A DNA stretch of 57,027 bases, from positions 1 through 57,027 of the forward strand of contig JAYMGJ010000054.1 of NCBI GenBank assembly GCA_037178675.1, read 5' to 3'. The position numbers and the translations under genes are program-made. This document shows, in pieces, positions 46,033 through 56,588 of this stretch. The notes beneath the pieces are model-generated. The model had not been told where the DNA came from. It worked only from the letters and a program-made list of their open reading frames with translations, and did not search any database. This DNA is from Scleroderma bovista. Lineage: Eukaryota > Basidiomycota > Agaricomycetes > Boletales > Sclerodermataceae. Within the stretch, counting starts at the first letter, position 1; each line of letters opens with the position of its first letter.

Positions 46033-46857
46033 CTAACGTACTGGGGGTTGCATGTATCTAGTGAAAGGTTCCAAAACTGGTGATGACTGTAGGTAGGGTG
46101 CTAGAATCATGGCATGTTTCCTGAGATATATTGTGAAAGTGTTCCCCACCCAGCGTCCTTGGGATTGGATGACGTCGAAAGGTACTCCACACAGGAGGTA
46201 TTCTAGAGTTCCTCCGATACGGAGGCTGTGTCCTTTCAGATTGGGTAAATTAATGCTGTCAGCGAGCTTGTTGATTCTGTTGGTGAGTTCTCGTTTGCTT
46301 AGGGGGCAACATTTGCTGTTGGAGTGAGTCCAGGTGAATAGATGTTCACTGGGTGTTATGTTATTAATTCGGAAGTGGTTTTCGAGTGCTGACGTGGGGT
46401 CTGCTGGTCCATCTTGCTGGGCAAATTGGACTGATTCGCCGCGTCCCGAGCTTTTAGAGGTTTTGGTCCAAGGGATTTCAAATTTGTAAACTGTTAGACC
46501 GTTCTGATCTTTCACTTGTGACAGGCCTGCTCTAGTAATGTGTTTGGAGGGGTTGAAAGCGTTGATGCTAGGTACTGTGAATTCGCCTAGTCTGGCAACA
46601 CACCAAAAGCAGGTGGTGATGCATGCGAAGGTGGCTGCGTCGAGTGGGTCATTTGGATTAAGTTGGGACTTGAGAATGCCAATGATTTCTGGTGTGAAAG
46701 GGGCTAGACAAGATGCGCCTTTGATGGTTGCTTTTAATGTGTCCGCATCAATTAGCCAGGGTCGTCCATGTAGCATATGCCAAGCATGGAGCATCAGCAA
46801 GGTGACAATTTCTCTGACAGCACTTAGGTGTCTTAACAGTCTGAAATGGTCTGACAT
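46033..46857 (-). pseudogene. Tyrosine recombinase (Crypton/DIRS-like), N-terminally truncated
   Basis: The 274-residue frame contains a complete C-terminal tyrosine-recombinase catalytic domain. The first Arg is in CVARLGEFTVP, a Lys lies in IPWTKTSK, HxxR is in GHSLRIGGTLEYLL, Trp is in QGRWVG, and the nucleophile Tyr is in TIYLRKHA. This fold cuts and rejoins DNA through a 3'-phosphotyrosine; in fungi it occurs in Crypton transposons and DIRS retrotransposons. The first 20 residues (MSDHFRLLRHLSAV) are read from GTCAGAC-type repeat DNA, so the true N-terminus is lost. I see no reverse transcriptase beside it. The choice between Crypton and DIRS is open. Confidence 0.75.
46792..46810. repeat. 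Left end of a 19-bp inverted repeat pair
   Basis: CATCAGCAAGGTGACAATT here is repeated in reverse complement at 56963-56981. The two sites bracket the whole tandem-array region plus gypsy 2. Confidence 0.85.
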
Positions 46858-48470
46858 GACTTAACAGTCTGAGAGCATCTGGGATCAGACTGGGAGTTCT
46901 GGAATCAGACATTTAAGACCACTCCAGAGCAGTCAGAGAAGTCAGACCCCCAGACAGTAAGTCAGTCAGACACTTAAGACCACCCAGACCAGTCAGACCC
47001 CCCAGACCATAAGTCAGTCAGACATTTAAGACCACTTCAGACCAATCAGACCAATCAGACCAATCAGACAGTAAGTCAGTCAGACATTTAAGACCAGTAC
47101 AGACCAGTCAGACCAGTCAGACCCCCCAGACAGTAAGTCAGCCAGACACTTAAGACCACCTAGACCACCCAGACCACCCAGACCCCTCAGACAGTAAGTT
47201 CATCAGACACTTAAGACTACCCAGACCACCCAGACCCCTCAAACAGTAAGTTAGTCAGACACTTAAGACCACCCAGACCACCCAGACCACTCAGATCCCC
47301 AGACAGTAAGTTAGTCAGACACTTAAGACCACCCAGACCACCCAGAGCAGTTAGACCCCTCAGACAGTAAGTCAGTCAGACCACCCAGACCATCCAGACC
47401 CTTCAGACAATAAGTTAGTCAGACACTTAAGACCACCCAGACCACCCAGACTGCCTAGAGTTCTAGACAGTAATTCAGTCAGACAACTAAGACAACTCCA
47501 GATCAGTCAGATCAGTCAGACCCTCCAGACAGTAAGGCAGTCAGACATTTAAGACCTGCCAGACCAGTTAGACCAGTCAGACTGATCAGACCCACCAGAC
47601 AGTCAGACCATTCAGACACTTCAGACCAGTCAGACCAGTCAGAAGTGGCCAGACACTTCAGGCAACTCCAAACCAGTCAGAGCAATCAGAGCATCAGACC
47701 CCTCAGATAGTCAGAGCAGTCAGACACTTCGGACTGCTCCAGACCAGTCAGAGGGGTCAGAAAGGTCAGACCCACCAGACAGTCAGGCCAGTCAGATACT
47801 TCAGGCCAATCCAGACTAGTCAGAGTGGTTAGAGTTGTCAGACATTCTAGGCAGTCAGACCAGTCAGACACTTCAGACTGCTCCAGACCAGTCAGTGGTC
47901 AGAGTGATCTGACCCACCAGACAGTCAGGTGAGTCAGACAGTCCAGACAGCTCCAGACCAGTCAGAGTGGTCAGAGAAATCAGCCTAGTCAGACATTTAA
48001 GACCCTGCCAGACATATTAGACTAGTCAGATTAATCAGAACCCCCAGACAGTCAGACCAGTCAGACACTTCAGATCATTCCAGACCAGTCCAACCAGTCA
48101 GAGTAATCAGACCCTCCCAGGGTGTTAGACTGTCAGATAGTCCAGACCAGCCAGAGCAGCAGAGTGGTCAGACCCCCTCAGGGTGTCAGACTGTCAGACC
48201 CACCAGACAGTCAGACCAGTCAGACTCTCCAGCCAGTAAGGCTGTCAGATAGATAAGAGTAACCAGCACAATCAGGCCCCCAGATAATAAATTGCTCAGA
48301 AAATTAAGACCACCCAGACATATCAGAGCAGTTAGACTCCCCAGACAATAGCAAGTCAGTCAAACAGTTAAGAATACTTCAGACTAATCAGGCCAATTAG
48401 ACCACCCAGACCATCAGACCATCAGACAGTCCATAGGAGTCATAGTGGTCAGACCTGCCAGACCATGACA
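46858..48470. repeat. Higher-order tandem array, GTCAGACC type (left outer arm)
   Basis: Nine- to ten-base CAGACCAGT/CAGTCAGAC words are organised in units of roughly 60 bp, each with CACTTAAGACCACCCAGACC and a CAGTAAGTCAGT spacer. They are clearest at 46900-47470 and loosen to the right. The right arm (50690-51219, then 56589-56950) is the same word in reverse complement. Confidence 0.85.
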
Positions 48471-49018
48471 GAAAATTATTTTCTTTATTGCAATGCACAT
48501 TGTGATGGATGAAAATTGTAATTGTAATGAGAACTTTAACATTGCAAACTGGGTTTTGATTTTGGCATTGCAACTGCTTGCAATGCATTGAAATTTATTT
48601 ATAAATTTTCTGACACAATCTGAAAATGTAACTAACAGAGAAAACCTAATAGTCAATCATTGTTGTTGTTGTGTCTTGAGAACAAGCAATAGTGTAATAA
48701 TATATTCATGTAACTTGGGGGTCCCTGTTGTCATTTGGGCATGGGTCCTGAGGGCACTGCCACTAGAGTGGTGGCCAATGGCATAGGCATTGCTCTAGAT
48801 GAGAAAATTAGGGCCATACAAATGCAGAGGATAGGAACAAAGGATTAATACCCATTCATCCCTGCCTGTAAACACCACCAAAGCTGTCCACATGTTCACA
48901 CTGGTCCCAGTGTCAGTAGTATTGTAGCAATAACATGTCAATAAAAAAAAGAGTCATTAAAACAAATAATTTTCATTATATCAAGGTGTGACATAGACTA
49001 AATACTATACTAAATAAA
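48471..49018. other. AT-rich spacer between left outer and inner arrays
   Basis: Low-complexity AT-rich DNA with a GCAATGCA/TTGCAATGCA cluster near 48490-48595. There is no gene. It mirrors the AT-rich spacer at 50605-50690. Confidence 0.5.
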
Positions 49019-49750
49019 TTGCATCATCGTCGTCATCGTGTGATTGTCGACGCGAGGTGGTGGATGGTAGTGGGTCGGTGTTGTCGCTGGTTGCCACCCG
49101 TTGCATTGGTGGTGTCGGTGTCATCGCCGTCGTCGCGTTGGTGGGCCAGTGTCTCGTCGTCATCAATGACGCAGGCGGTGGTGGTCGCATTGTCGACCTC
49201 AGTGATGGGGTCGTCATTGCCGCATCGTTGAGGCAGTTGGGTGGTGGTCGCGTCGTTGGCCGTTGTCGTCACGTTGGTGGTCGACGACGCCAGTGGCGGT
49301 GGTAATGGCTGTCATTGTCCGTTAGTGGGGTGATCATCGTCGATGCAGAGGATGATGGGGACGTCGTTGTCGTTGTCATTGTCGTTGGTGGCCGCGTCAA
49401 CGACACAGGTGGGGTGTCGTCGTCGTCATGTTGGTGGTGGTGGTGGCCGTCGTCATCGTTGACGACGCTGGTGGTGGGTGGTGGTGGCTGTTGTCGTCAC
49501 GCACTCACCGTCGCTGCCCTCGTCCTTGTCGCATCGTCCTCGTTATCCTCGTCCTCGTCACGTCGTCCTCGCCGTCCTCATTGTGTCGTCGTCGTCATCA
49601 TCCACGCGGGTATTGGGTTGGGCGATTCGCTGGCGGTGGTGGTGTTCAACGCTGGGGATGGCATAGTCACCATGGTGTTACCGTTGTCGACGACGTCACG
49701 GTGGTCATCGTCGTTGCTGGGGGGTTGCGGGGTGGTCATTGTCAGTTGTG
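49019..49750. repeat. Degenerate GTC/GTT trinucleotide array (left inner arm)
   Basis: Dense GTCGTC, GTTGTC and GGTGGT words cover about 730 bp. All long frames are low-complexity (V, S, W, R only in runs). It is the reverse complement in character of 49870-50595. Confidence 0.8.
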
Positions 49751-49805
49751 GTTGATGGCCAAGTACTTACCTTGGTGCAGAACGCAGGACTTAGAAAAAA
49801 AATTA

Positions 49806-49841
49806 GAGTTGTTGTGATTACAAATCACGTCACAACAACTC
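49806..49841. repeat. Hairpin at the centre of the quasi-palindrome
   Basis: GAGTTGTTGTGA (49806-49817) pairs perfectly with TCACAACAACTC (49830-49841) around a 12-nt loop. Inside, GTGATT..AATCAC gives an alternative hairpin. This is the symmetry centre of the inner arrays. Confidence 0.8.
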
Positions 49842-49869
49842 CAAATTTTCTCTACATAAGTCCCGCGTC

Positions 49870-50595
49870 ACCACTCTGCCTCCCATTCAACCACAACGAC
49901 GACGCGTTGGCCACCACCACCCACGACGACGATGACTCGTTATCAGGTATGTACTACAACATCCAGTTGCCTACCACTAACACACGTCCACAACAGCTCT
50001 ACCGACGATGACAACGCGTCGTTTGACGACAACGATGATCCTCAGCCTTACAGACCACGACCACCCACATCCCAGCGTCGTCCAACGACGACAACAACAC
50101 CCACCCCTCCGTCGTCTCTAACGGACGACGACCAACCATAACCACCCCCATCCCAGCGTTGTCCGACAATGACAATGCCCAGCCACAACATGTCGTCTCT
50201 AATGGACGACGACCGACGACCTGCGTCAACGATGCAGACAACCACCTGGACGACGACAACGACGACGACCTGCGTGGGTGACGCATGTCACCCCCACCCT
50301 CTGGACAATCCACCATCAGTGTGCACGACGACGACAACTGTGACGACAACCAGCCCCAGCGACGACTCACCCCCGCACCAGCGCGACAACGACACCCCCC
50401 ACGTCCCCCATCCCCAGTATTCACTAGCACGTCTCCGAAGATGACGTGTTCTCCCAGCCCCACTGTCGTCTGGCGCGTTGTCGTGGTCGCCAGCCGTGAC
50501 GCCCCCTGTGTCCCCCCAGTGACGACAATGTCATCACCACCCACCCCCACACCGGCGTCGATGACACGACTACTGCGCTACCACCATCGATGATG
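49870..50595. repeat. Degenerate GAC/AAC trinucleotide array (right inner arm)
   Basis: GACGAC, CAACGACGAC and CCACCC words mirror the left inner arm. A donor-like CAG-GTATGT at 49943-49951 has a counterpart AAG-GTAAGT on the opposite strand near 49772, so short transcripts could start outward from the centre. No convincing protein results. Confidence 0.75.
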
Positions 50596-50689
50596 CCCCA
50601 TCCATAATATATAAATATTTGTTGTACTGTAGTGTATTTTTCAGAATTAATATATATTTATTAACATGAATATTCAATAAAGTGGCCAG

Positions 50690-51219
50690 ATGGATACAAC
50701 TAATGGTCTGGCTAATCTTACTAGTCTAATTGGTCTGAATCTCTGAATTGTCTGGCCACTCTGGCCAGTCTTACTGATGTGACTTGTCTGAGTGGCCTGA
50801 CTGGTCTGGCTGGTCTGGATTGTCTTAACTGACTGACCAACTTACTATCTGAGGGGTCTGATAGTCTGGGTGATCTGATTGGTCTGGATGGTCTGGATGG
50901 TCTAATAGGTCTGACTGGTCTGACTGGTCTGTATGGTCTTAACTGTCTGACTGACTTGTGGTCTGGGTGGTCTGACTAGTCTGGATGGTCTTGACTGACT
51001 GACTGACTTATGATCTGGGTGGTCTGACAGGTCTGACAGGTCTGGATGGTCTTACCTGTCTGACTAACTTATGGTCTGGGAGGTCTGACTGGTCTGACTG
51101 GTCTTAATTGTCTGTCCAACTTACTGTCTAGGTAGTCTGACTAGTCTGACTGGTCTGGAGTGGTCTGGGCTGTCTGACTGTCTGACAGGCTGGGTGGTCT
51201 AAATGGTCTGGCTGGTCTG
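50690..51219. repeat. Tandem array, GGTCTGACT type (right outer arm, part 1)
   Basis: Repeated TGGTCTGACTGGTCTGG words with GTCTTAACTGTCTGACTGAC spacers, the reverse complement of 46858-48470. It is interrupted at 51219 by gypsy 2 and continues from 56589. Confidence 0.85.
51215..51219. repeat. Target-site duplication GTCTG of gypsy 2 (left)
   Basis: GTCTG at 51215-51219 and 56589-56593 directly flank the two LTR ends. Since GTCTG is also the array word, chance is higher than usual, but position and length are exact. Confidence 0.8.
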
Positions 51220-51528
51220 TGGAAACTCACCACAAAGGTGGGGAGTAACACTCAGGATGATGGTTTGAGAGAACGTGAACAAGCGCGTGGGATTAAACAG
51301 GTTTACAGGAGGCAATAACAGTGAGAGTGAGAGTGAGGGCGAGAGGGAAGAAAAGAGACATCTCGCCTGAGGGATCCTCAGGTATATATATGAAGAAACG
51401 TGCCAACACCGATAAGGAAATGAAGCATATAACTAGGACGTGCACAGGCCGTCATATTAGTAAGCCGTCGTTGTAAGCCGTCGTTGTAAGCCGTCGTTGT
51501 AAGCCGTCGTTAGGACGCTAGGCTTACA
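51220..51528 (-). repeat. Gypsy 2 3' LTR
   Basis: Plus-strand TGGAAACTCACC to TAGGCTTACA. It carries four copies of the 13-bp GTAAGCCGTCGTT-type unit near its inner end. Confidence 0.95.
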
Positions 51529-51538
51529 CCCCTCCACC
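51529..51538 (-). promoter_or_regulatory. Gypsy 2 polypurine tract
   Basis: GGTGGAGGGG on the minus strand abuts the 3' LTR. Confidence 0.7.
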
Positions 51539-51691
51539 TTACAAAAAAAGGCCAACCTATCCGCGTATCTTGGAGATATCTTGATTGTGTCTTCATCTAC
51601 TCTTCCACCCCAATCTAACCACCACATTGTTGTCCCAAAGCTTATCAAAAGGTGTTAGCATGTAGTCATTGTCAAAATAGAGATTACCGTG

Positions 51692-52368
51692 TCATGGATG
51701 GTCTTGTTCCCATTTGTCTAAGGCTTCGCATTTGTCGAGAGCCTTCTTAGACAACCACTCGTCATCCTCTGGACCGTAACCAACCCACCGCACAAGATAC
51801 TTCTTCGAACGTCCAACCTTCTTCTCGTCTAGAATCCGTTCAATGAAGTTCTCTAGTTGTCCATCTGCAGTTACAACAGGACCTGGACGCGGGAGTTCTC
51901 GAGATGGGAACAGGTCCTGGTCATTTGGAACATAAGCACGTAACTGACTGGCATGAAAGGAGCTGCATGTATGTGACAAGCCAGGGATATCTAAAACATA
52001 AGTAGAAGTCTCGGGCGCTGCAGATAAGACTGTATATGGGCCATCATAATGAGGCATGAACTTAGCTACACGGCCTGAACCATTCGTTATGTAGTCATGT
52101 CGGCGATGTTTGGTAGACAACATAACCTTGTCGCCGACAGAGAAATGAGGATCAGCAAGGCGATGGCGGTTGGCAGCCTGGGCTTGTTGTGCCTTGGCAG
52201 CGAGCAGGTTGTCTTGCGCTTCTAACACATCAAGTTCGAGTCGAGAGAGGAAAGACGCAGCATCAAGAAAGGGGAAAAACCTGTGCTAGCGTTGACAGAG
52301 TTCATAATGTGAAAACGCACCCGGGGTAGAGCCTTCACCCAACCCTTCTGGTTACGCTCTACATGAAA
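51692..52368 (-). pseudogene. Gypsy 2 pol 3' part: integrase C-terminus and chromodomain, out of frame
   Basis: The frame has no ATG of its own and reads EAQDNLLAAKAQQAQAANRH, then VGDKVMLSTKHRRHDY (the GPY/F-type region), and ends in a chromodomain (ENFIERILDEKK, YLVRWVGYGPEDDEWL). It should be continuous with gag-pol. A TGA at 52369-52371 and a further frame shift near 52270 separate them. The sequence between, with VERNQKGWVKALPRVRF, still reads as integrase. Confidence 0.85.
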
Positions 52369-55300
52369 TCAGATACATTGATTAACAGTCTTGTTCGTTC
52401 GTTCACTAGCACCGTTGGTTTGAGGGTGGTAAGCCGATGACATCTTCAGTTTAACACCAGTCAAGACATGCAGTGTCTTCCAAAAACGTGACAGGAACAA
52501 TTTGTCACGATCTGAGACGATCTCATGAGGAAGACCATTCTCACAGTACCAGTGGTCAAAAAACAGGGCAGCAAACTGAGGGGCCGTTATGGTGTTACGA
52601 CATGGAATCAGACGGATGTCTGCGCCCATACGGTCAGTTATTGTCACAAGCATGTTATACCCTTGGTCTTCTGGCAATGGTCCAATAAAATCCACTGCCA
52701 CAGATTCCCCCCTACCATCAGGAATTGGCAAGGGGTGCAGCGGTCCTGCTGGAGCTGTCGTAGCAGACTTGTTACGCATGCAAGGTACACAAGCAGGGAT
52801 GTATGCTTCCACAAGGTCACGACGCATGTTAGGCCAATAGAAGGATTTGCGGAGAGTAGCGTATGTTTTGTCGGCTCCGAAATGTCCAGCAGCATCGTGA
52901 GCGGTGTGGAAAAACTTTTCCCGTAAGGAGCGTATGCGTGGTATAACCAAACGGTCAGCAAGATATAGCAAACCATCCTTCTCCTGCAACCGGGGAATGG
53001 AGTCTAATGACTCAAAAAGTTTGTGGCAGAAAGGATCTTCCATGTAGCCTGTCAAAATGTCGAGTACTAATGAGCGATCAAGGGATGTTGTAGACACTGC
53101 ACCGATTATGTCCTCCACAACATCACCTCGACGCGATAGTGCGTCTGCCACTACGTTGTGTTCCCCTTTAATGTAGTGTACCGTGAGATCGAACTGTGCC
53201 ATATATTCTTGCCAGCGGGCCTGACAACGTGATAGATCACGTTGTGTCGCAAAATTCTCTAGCGTGCGATGGTCAGTGTAAACATGGACTGGAGTTCCCA
53301 ACAATTCTATCCGCCATTTCTGTAATCCACGGATAATCGCAAGCAGTTCCTTTTCGTGGACAGGGTAATTGAGGGTGGCATCGTGGAGGGGAGTGGAATC
53401 GAAGGCTACCGGACATGCTTCCTCCCAAGTTGGACCCCAAGAAAGAACCGCACCAGTTCTATAATCAGAGGCATCACATGTCAGAAAGATGCGGTTGTTA
53501 CCTGGGTTATCATGGTCTATCGTTGTCAGGCACTGAGGACTGATGACCAGGTCCTTGATAGCCTGGAAGGCTCCCTGATGTTCCTCTGACCAACTTGGGA
53601 ACTTGAGGTCAGCGGCCTTGGTGGTCAGGGCATTCAGAATGCGGGTATGTTCTGCAAGATTAGGAATGTGATCGGCAATATAACGAACTAACCCAAGGAA
53701 AGAACGCATCTCATTTGCGGAACGAGGTATAGGCCAGTCCAAAATGCATGAAATCTTGTTGGCATCCGCTTCAATACCTTGGGCAGAGACCTTGTGGCCC
53801 AAAAACAAGACCTTGGTACAGAAGAGATGTGTCTTTTTAAGGGAGCAAAAGAGTTTGGCCGCATGGAGAGCCTCCAAAATAGTGCGGACATTCTGTACAT
53901 GTTCATCTAAGGTCTGTGACCAAATAACTATATCATCAAGATATACGTGGCAAATCTGACCAATGAACTGTCGCAACGCGCAGGCCATGCGGCGTTGGTG
54001 AACAGCAGGTGCATTGCGTACCCCCATAGGCATAACCAGCCATTCATAAAGACCCCAAGGAGTATGGACAGCCAGCCATTTAACATCATCAGGGTGTACT
54101 TTGGTTTGGAAAAAGGCATTAGTCATGTCGATTTTTGCAAAAAGTTTGCCCTTCGCACAGTCACGCAGAATCTCTTCAATCTTTGGCAAAGGATGATTAT
54201 CGGGCACAGTGTTAAGATTGAGTTCACGGAAGTCATTCACCCATCGAGGCAAAGCTGTAGGATCTGCCTTCGGAATGATAAACGCCGGGGAAGAATGAGG
54301 ACTGTTCGAAGGACGTAGACGTCCAGCATCTATGTGTTGTTGTAACAACGTTTTCCAGGCTTCACGATATTTCTTTGGGCAATCATAAGAGCGACGTTGA
54401 ATAATCTTATTTGGATCCCTGGGCTGTACACGGAAAAGAACATCGTCAGGCAAATGTTCAATAGGTGGAATGTCCACCGGAAAGCGGTCTGCAAACTCTG
54501 CCTTTATAGAGGCATCATATTTATGTAAGTCTTCACTGAAGGCAAGGTGCTCAATATGACCTTGGATCACAGCTACATTGTTCTCAAACAGTGGCAAGCG
54601 ATAACTCAAGTCATTCACAGCCTTGCTACTTGATGACGGGTTCAACAAATTGTAACCAGAGTCCTTATTTATACACGTGCACAGCTCATGATCAATTACA
54701 ATGTGGTTGGTCAACAAGAAAGGACCCCCCAACAACAGTGGTGTGCAGAGACGTGGTGTTACAATGGCACGAACTGATCGCGAACGAAACTTGCAGTCCA
54801 ATGAAAGACACGACAGTCGAACATACTGAGACAGTGAAAAGGTGTCACACTCCTTGGGTGACATGGCGACTGAGACATCAAGCGGGTTGGGTAGGGTATA
54901 GAGGCGGAGGCCAAGCTTCTTGACGAGAGCAGCGTCAATCAGAACTAAATGTGAACCATTGTCAATCAATGCCTCAACAGGGAGAGATGCCGCAAGATTG
55001 GGTCCATCAATCAAACACGACCAGTAGAAATGGGGAATAGACAAAGGAGCAACGCACTCATCACCAGTATCTGTGCCACTGCCCAGGGCAGCGGATGGCA
55101 TGACCACGGCGATAGGCTCAGCAGCCTCATCAGTGGTATGGACTCGCTTGGGCGCTGGTTCGTCCTCGATGACCGCCGCGATCGGTTTAGTACACTTCTT
55201 AGCGTGAGCAGCCTCCACATCAGCGGCTGTGAGCATAGTGTACCCTTTAGCATCCGGGAAATCATTGGTGCATGTTGGCGAGGTGTGGTTCTGGAAGAAT

Positions 55301-56265
55301 CGGCGACACTTGTAACAACCCTCATTATCATTCAACAACTTTCGTTCCTCTGGGGTGAGCTGCGGAAGGCGAGTACGGACTTTGCCATCACCAGTCGCCT
55401 TGGGCTCCTTGAACTTTGTATTCATCGAGCGACTGGTTTGAAGGGGCTGGCGATTTGAGGCACGAAGTGCTGCTTCAACAGCCTCCTTCTGTCTGGCTAC
55501 ATCATGAAGACGTTTCTCATCAAGGTGTCGAACCTTCTCAATCCACTTGCGAAGATCCTTCTCGGCTTCAACATTGGCGGAACGATAGTCAGCGATGAGA
55601 TCAACATTCATGTGGCTCTCGAGGTGATAGCGAAGATTATCATCAGAAAGATGGGAAGGATTTCCACGGAGAAGAACGTTCTGGCTCTGTACTTCAGCAG
55701 CCCATACATGGAAGGCTTTGTCACCTTGAGTAGACGACAACAACTTCTGCCGAGCCATGGTCGCCCAGTCCAAGGGTAGCCAGTAGGAATGGACTTCCAG
55801 CATGAAGGCAGCGAAGGTCAACGCATTGAGACGATCGCTTTCGTTGACATACCAATCCTGTACCCGAGGATCTTGGAGATTCCAGGTGACCCTCCCTACC
55901 TGGTCCTTCCCTGCAATCTCCTTCTGCCGGAAGAACTGGAGACAACCCATCTCCCAAGCGCGGAGAGCCTCAGGAGTGATCTCGCCAGCAGTAAGAAGAG
56001 GCGCCTTATTTGGGGCTGCCTGTTCACAGCGACCTTGCTTTGCAGACATAGAAGTATGCACGGGGGAATAATCTGAACTATCCGATGAAGAGGAGATAGG
56101 AGACAGCGACGACGGAGGAGGTGGTGATGACGATGGTAAGGGTGGCAATGACGGAGATAACAGCGGTAATGGCGACGATGGAGGAACTGCCGTTCCCCGA
56201 CTCCGAGTGGTCAAGGAATAGGGAATAGTAGGATGGCGACGGTGTGACAGCTTAACGCCTTGCAT
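52369..56265 (-). CDS. Gypsy 2 gag-pol polyprotein, truncated by a stop
   Basis: The start at 56265 (MQGVKLSHRR) gives about 1298 residues; an upstream non-ATG stretch reaches into the LTR. Gag has LQFFRQKEIAGKD and a zinc knuckle of unusual spacing (CYKCRRFFQNHTSPTC, CX2CX6HX4C). The protease motif reads LIDNGSHLVLID, with DNG rather than DSG/DTG. Reverse transcriptase has FRELNLNTVPDNHPLP and VYLDDIVIWSQ; RNase H has LTCDASD, KELLAII and YTDHRTLENF. Integrase has HFGADKTYAT, CVPCMRNK, VDFIGPLP, IVSDRDKLF and TNGASERTN. The frame ends at TGA 52369-52371, probably a CGA-to-TGA change. Gag and pol share one frame, unlike gypsy 1. Confidence 0.9.
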   Translation of the reverse strand: MQGVKLSHRRHPTIPYSLTTRSRGTAVPPSSPLPLLSPSLPPLPSSSPPPPSSLSPISSSSDSSDYSPVHTSMSAKQGRCEQAAPNKAPLLTAGEITPEALRAWEMGCLQFFRQKEIAGKDQVGRVTWNLQDPRVQDWYVNESDRLNALTFAAFMLEVHSYWLPLDWATMARQKLLSSTQGDKAFHVWAAEVQSQNVLLRGNPSHLSDDNLRYHLESHMNVDLIADYRSANVEAEKDLRKWIEKVRHLDEKRLHDVARQKEAVEAALRASNRQPLQTSRSMNTKFKEPKATGDGKVRTRLPQLTPEERKLLNDNEGCYKCRRFFQNHTSPTCTNDFPDAKGYTMLTAADVEAAHAKKCTKPIAAVIEDEPAPKRVHTTDEAAEPIAVVMPSAALGSGTDTGDECVAPLSIPHFYWSCLIDGPNLAASLPVEALIDNGSHLVLIDAALVKKLGLRLYTLPNPLDVSVAMSPKECDTFSLSQYVRLSCLSLDCKFRSRSVRAIVTPRLCTPLLLGGPFLLTNHIVIDHELCTCINKDSGYNLLNPSSSSKAVNDLSYRLPLFENNVAVIQGHIEHLAFSEDLHKYDASIKAEFADRFPVDIPPIEHLPDDVLFRVQPRDPNKIIQRRSYDCPKKYREAWKTLLQQHIDAGRLRPSNSPHSSPAFIIPKADPTALPRWVNDFRELNLNTVPDNHPLPKIEEILRDCAKGKLFAKIDMTNAFFQTKVHPDDVKWLAVHTPWGLYEWLVMPMGVRNAPAVHQRRMACALRQFIGQICHVYLDDIVIWSQTLDEHVQNVRTILEALHAAKLFCSLKKTHLFCTKVLFLGHKVSAQGIEADANKISCILDWPIPRSANEMRSFLGLVRYIADHIPNLAEHTRILNALTTKAADLKFPSWSEEHQGAFQAIKDLVISPQCLTTIDHDNPGNNRIFLTCDASDYRTGAVLSWGPTWEEACPVAFDSTPLHDATLNYPVHEKELLAIIRGLQKWRIELLGTPVHVYTDHRTLENFATQRDLSRCQARWQEYMAQFDLTVHYIKGEHNVVADALSRRGDVVEDIIGAVSTTSLDRSLVLDILTGYMEDPFCHKLFESLDSIPRLQEKDGLLYLADRLVIPRIRSLREKFFHTAHDAAGHFGADKTYATLRKSFYWPNMRRDLVEAYIPACVPCMRNKSATTAPAGPLHPLPIPDGRGESVAVDFIGPLPEDQGYNMLVTITDRMGADIRLIPCRNTITAPQFAALFFDHWYCENGLPHEIVSDRDKLFLSRFWKTLHVLTGVKLKMSSAYHPQTNGASERTNKTVNQCI

Positions 56266-56305
56266 AGGGCGTCGACTCGCACTCGGCTCGACGTTCAAAA
56301 AAAAG

Positions 56306-56588
56306 TGGAAACTCACCACGAAGGTGGGGAGTAACACTCAGGATGATGGTTCGAGAGAACGTGAACAAGCGCGTGGGATTAAACAGGTTTACAGGAGGCA
56401 ATAACAGTGAGAGTGAGAGTGAGGGCGAGAGGGAAGAAAAGAGACATCTCACCTGAGGGATCCTCAGGTATATATATGAAGAAACGTGCCAACACCGATA
56501 AGGAAATGAAGCATATAACTAGGACGTGCACGGGCCGTCATATTAGTAAGCCGTCGTTGTAAGCCGTCGTTAGGACGCTAGGCTTACA
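56306..56588 (-). repeat. Gypsy 2 5' LTR
   Basis: 283 bp with two copies of the 13-bp unit. The internal side on the minus strand starts CTTTTTTTTGAACG; no tRNA match is recognised. Confidence 0.95.

Larger units (their letters stand above)
51220..56588 (-). mobile_element. Ty3/gypsy chromovirus 2, full length
   Basis: LTRs lie at 51220-51528 (309 bp) and 56306-56588 (283 bp). The 26-bp length difference is two extra copies of a 13-bp unit (GTAAGCCGTCGTT). Otherwise only four differences are seen, all transitions at CpG sites. Gag-pol is one frame, broken near the 3' end. Insertion is inside the GTCTG array. Low LTR divergence makes it younger than gypsy 1. Confidence 0.95.

Noticed and set aside
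49005..50593. Many 60-180 residue frames rich in Val, Ser, Thr and Asp
   Set aside because: Overlapping frames on both strands of a degenerate trinucleotide array; composition explains their openness.
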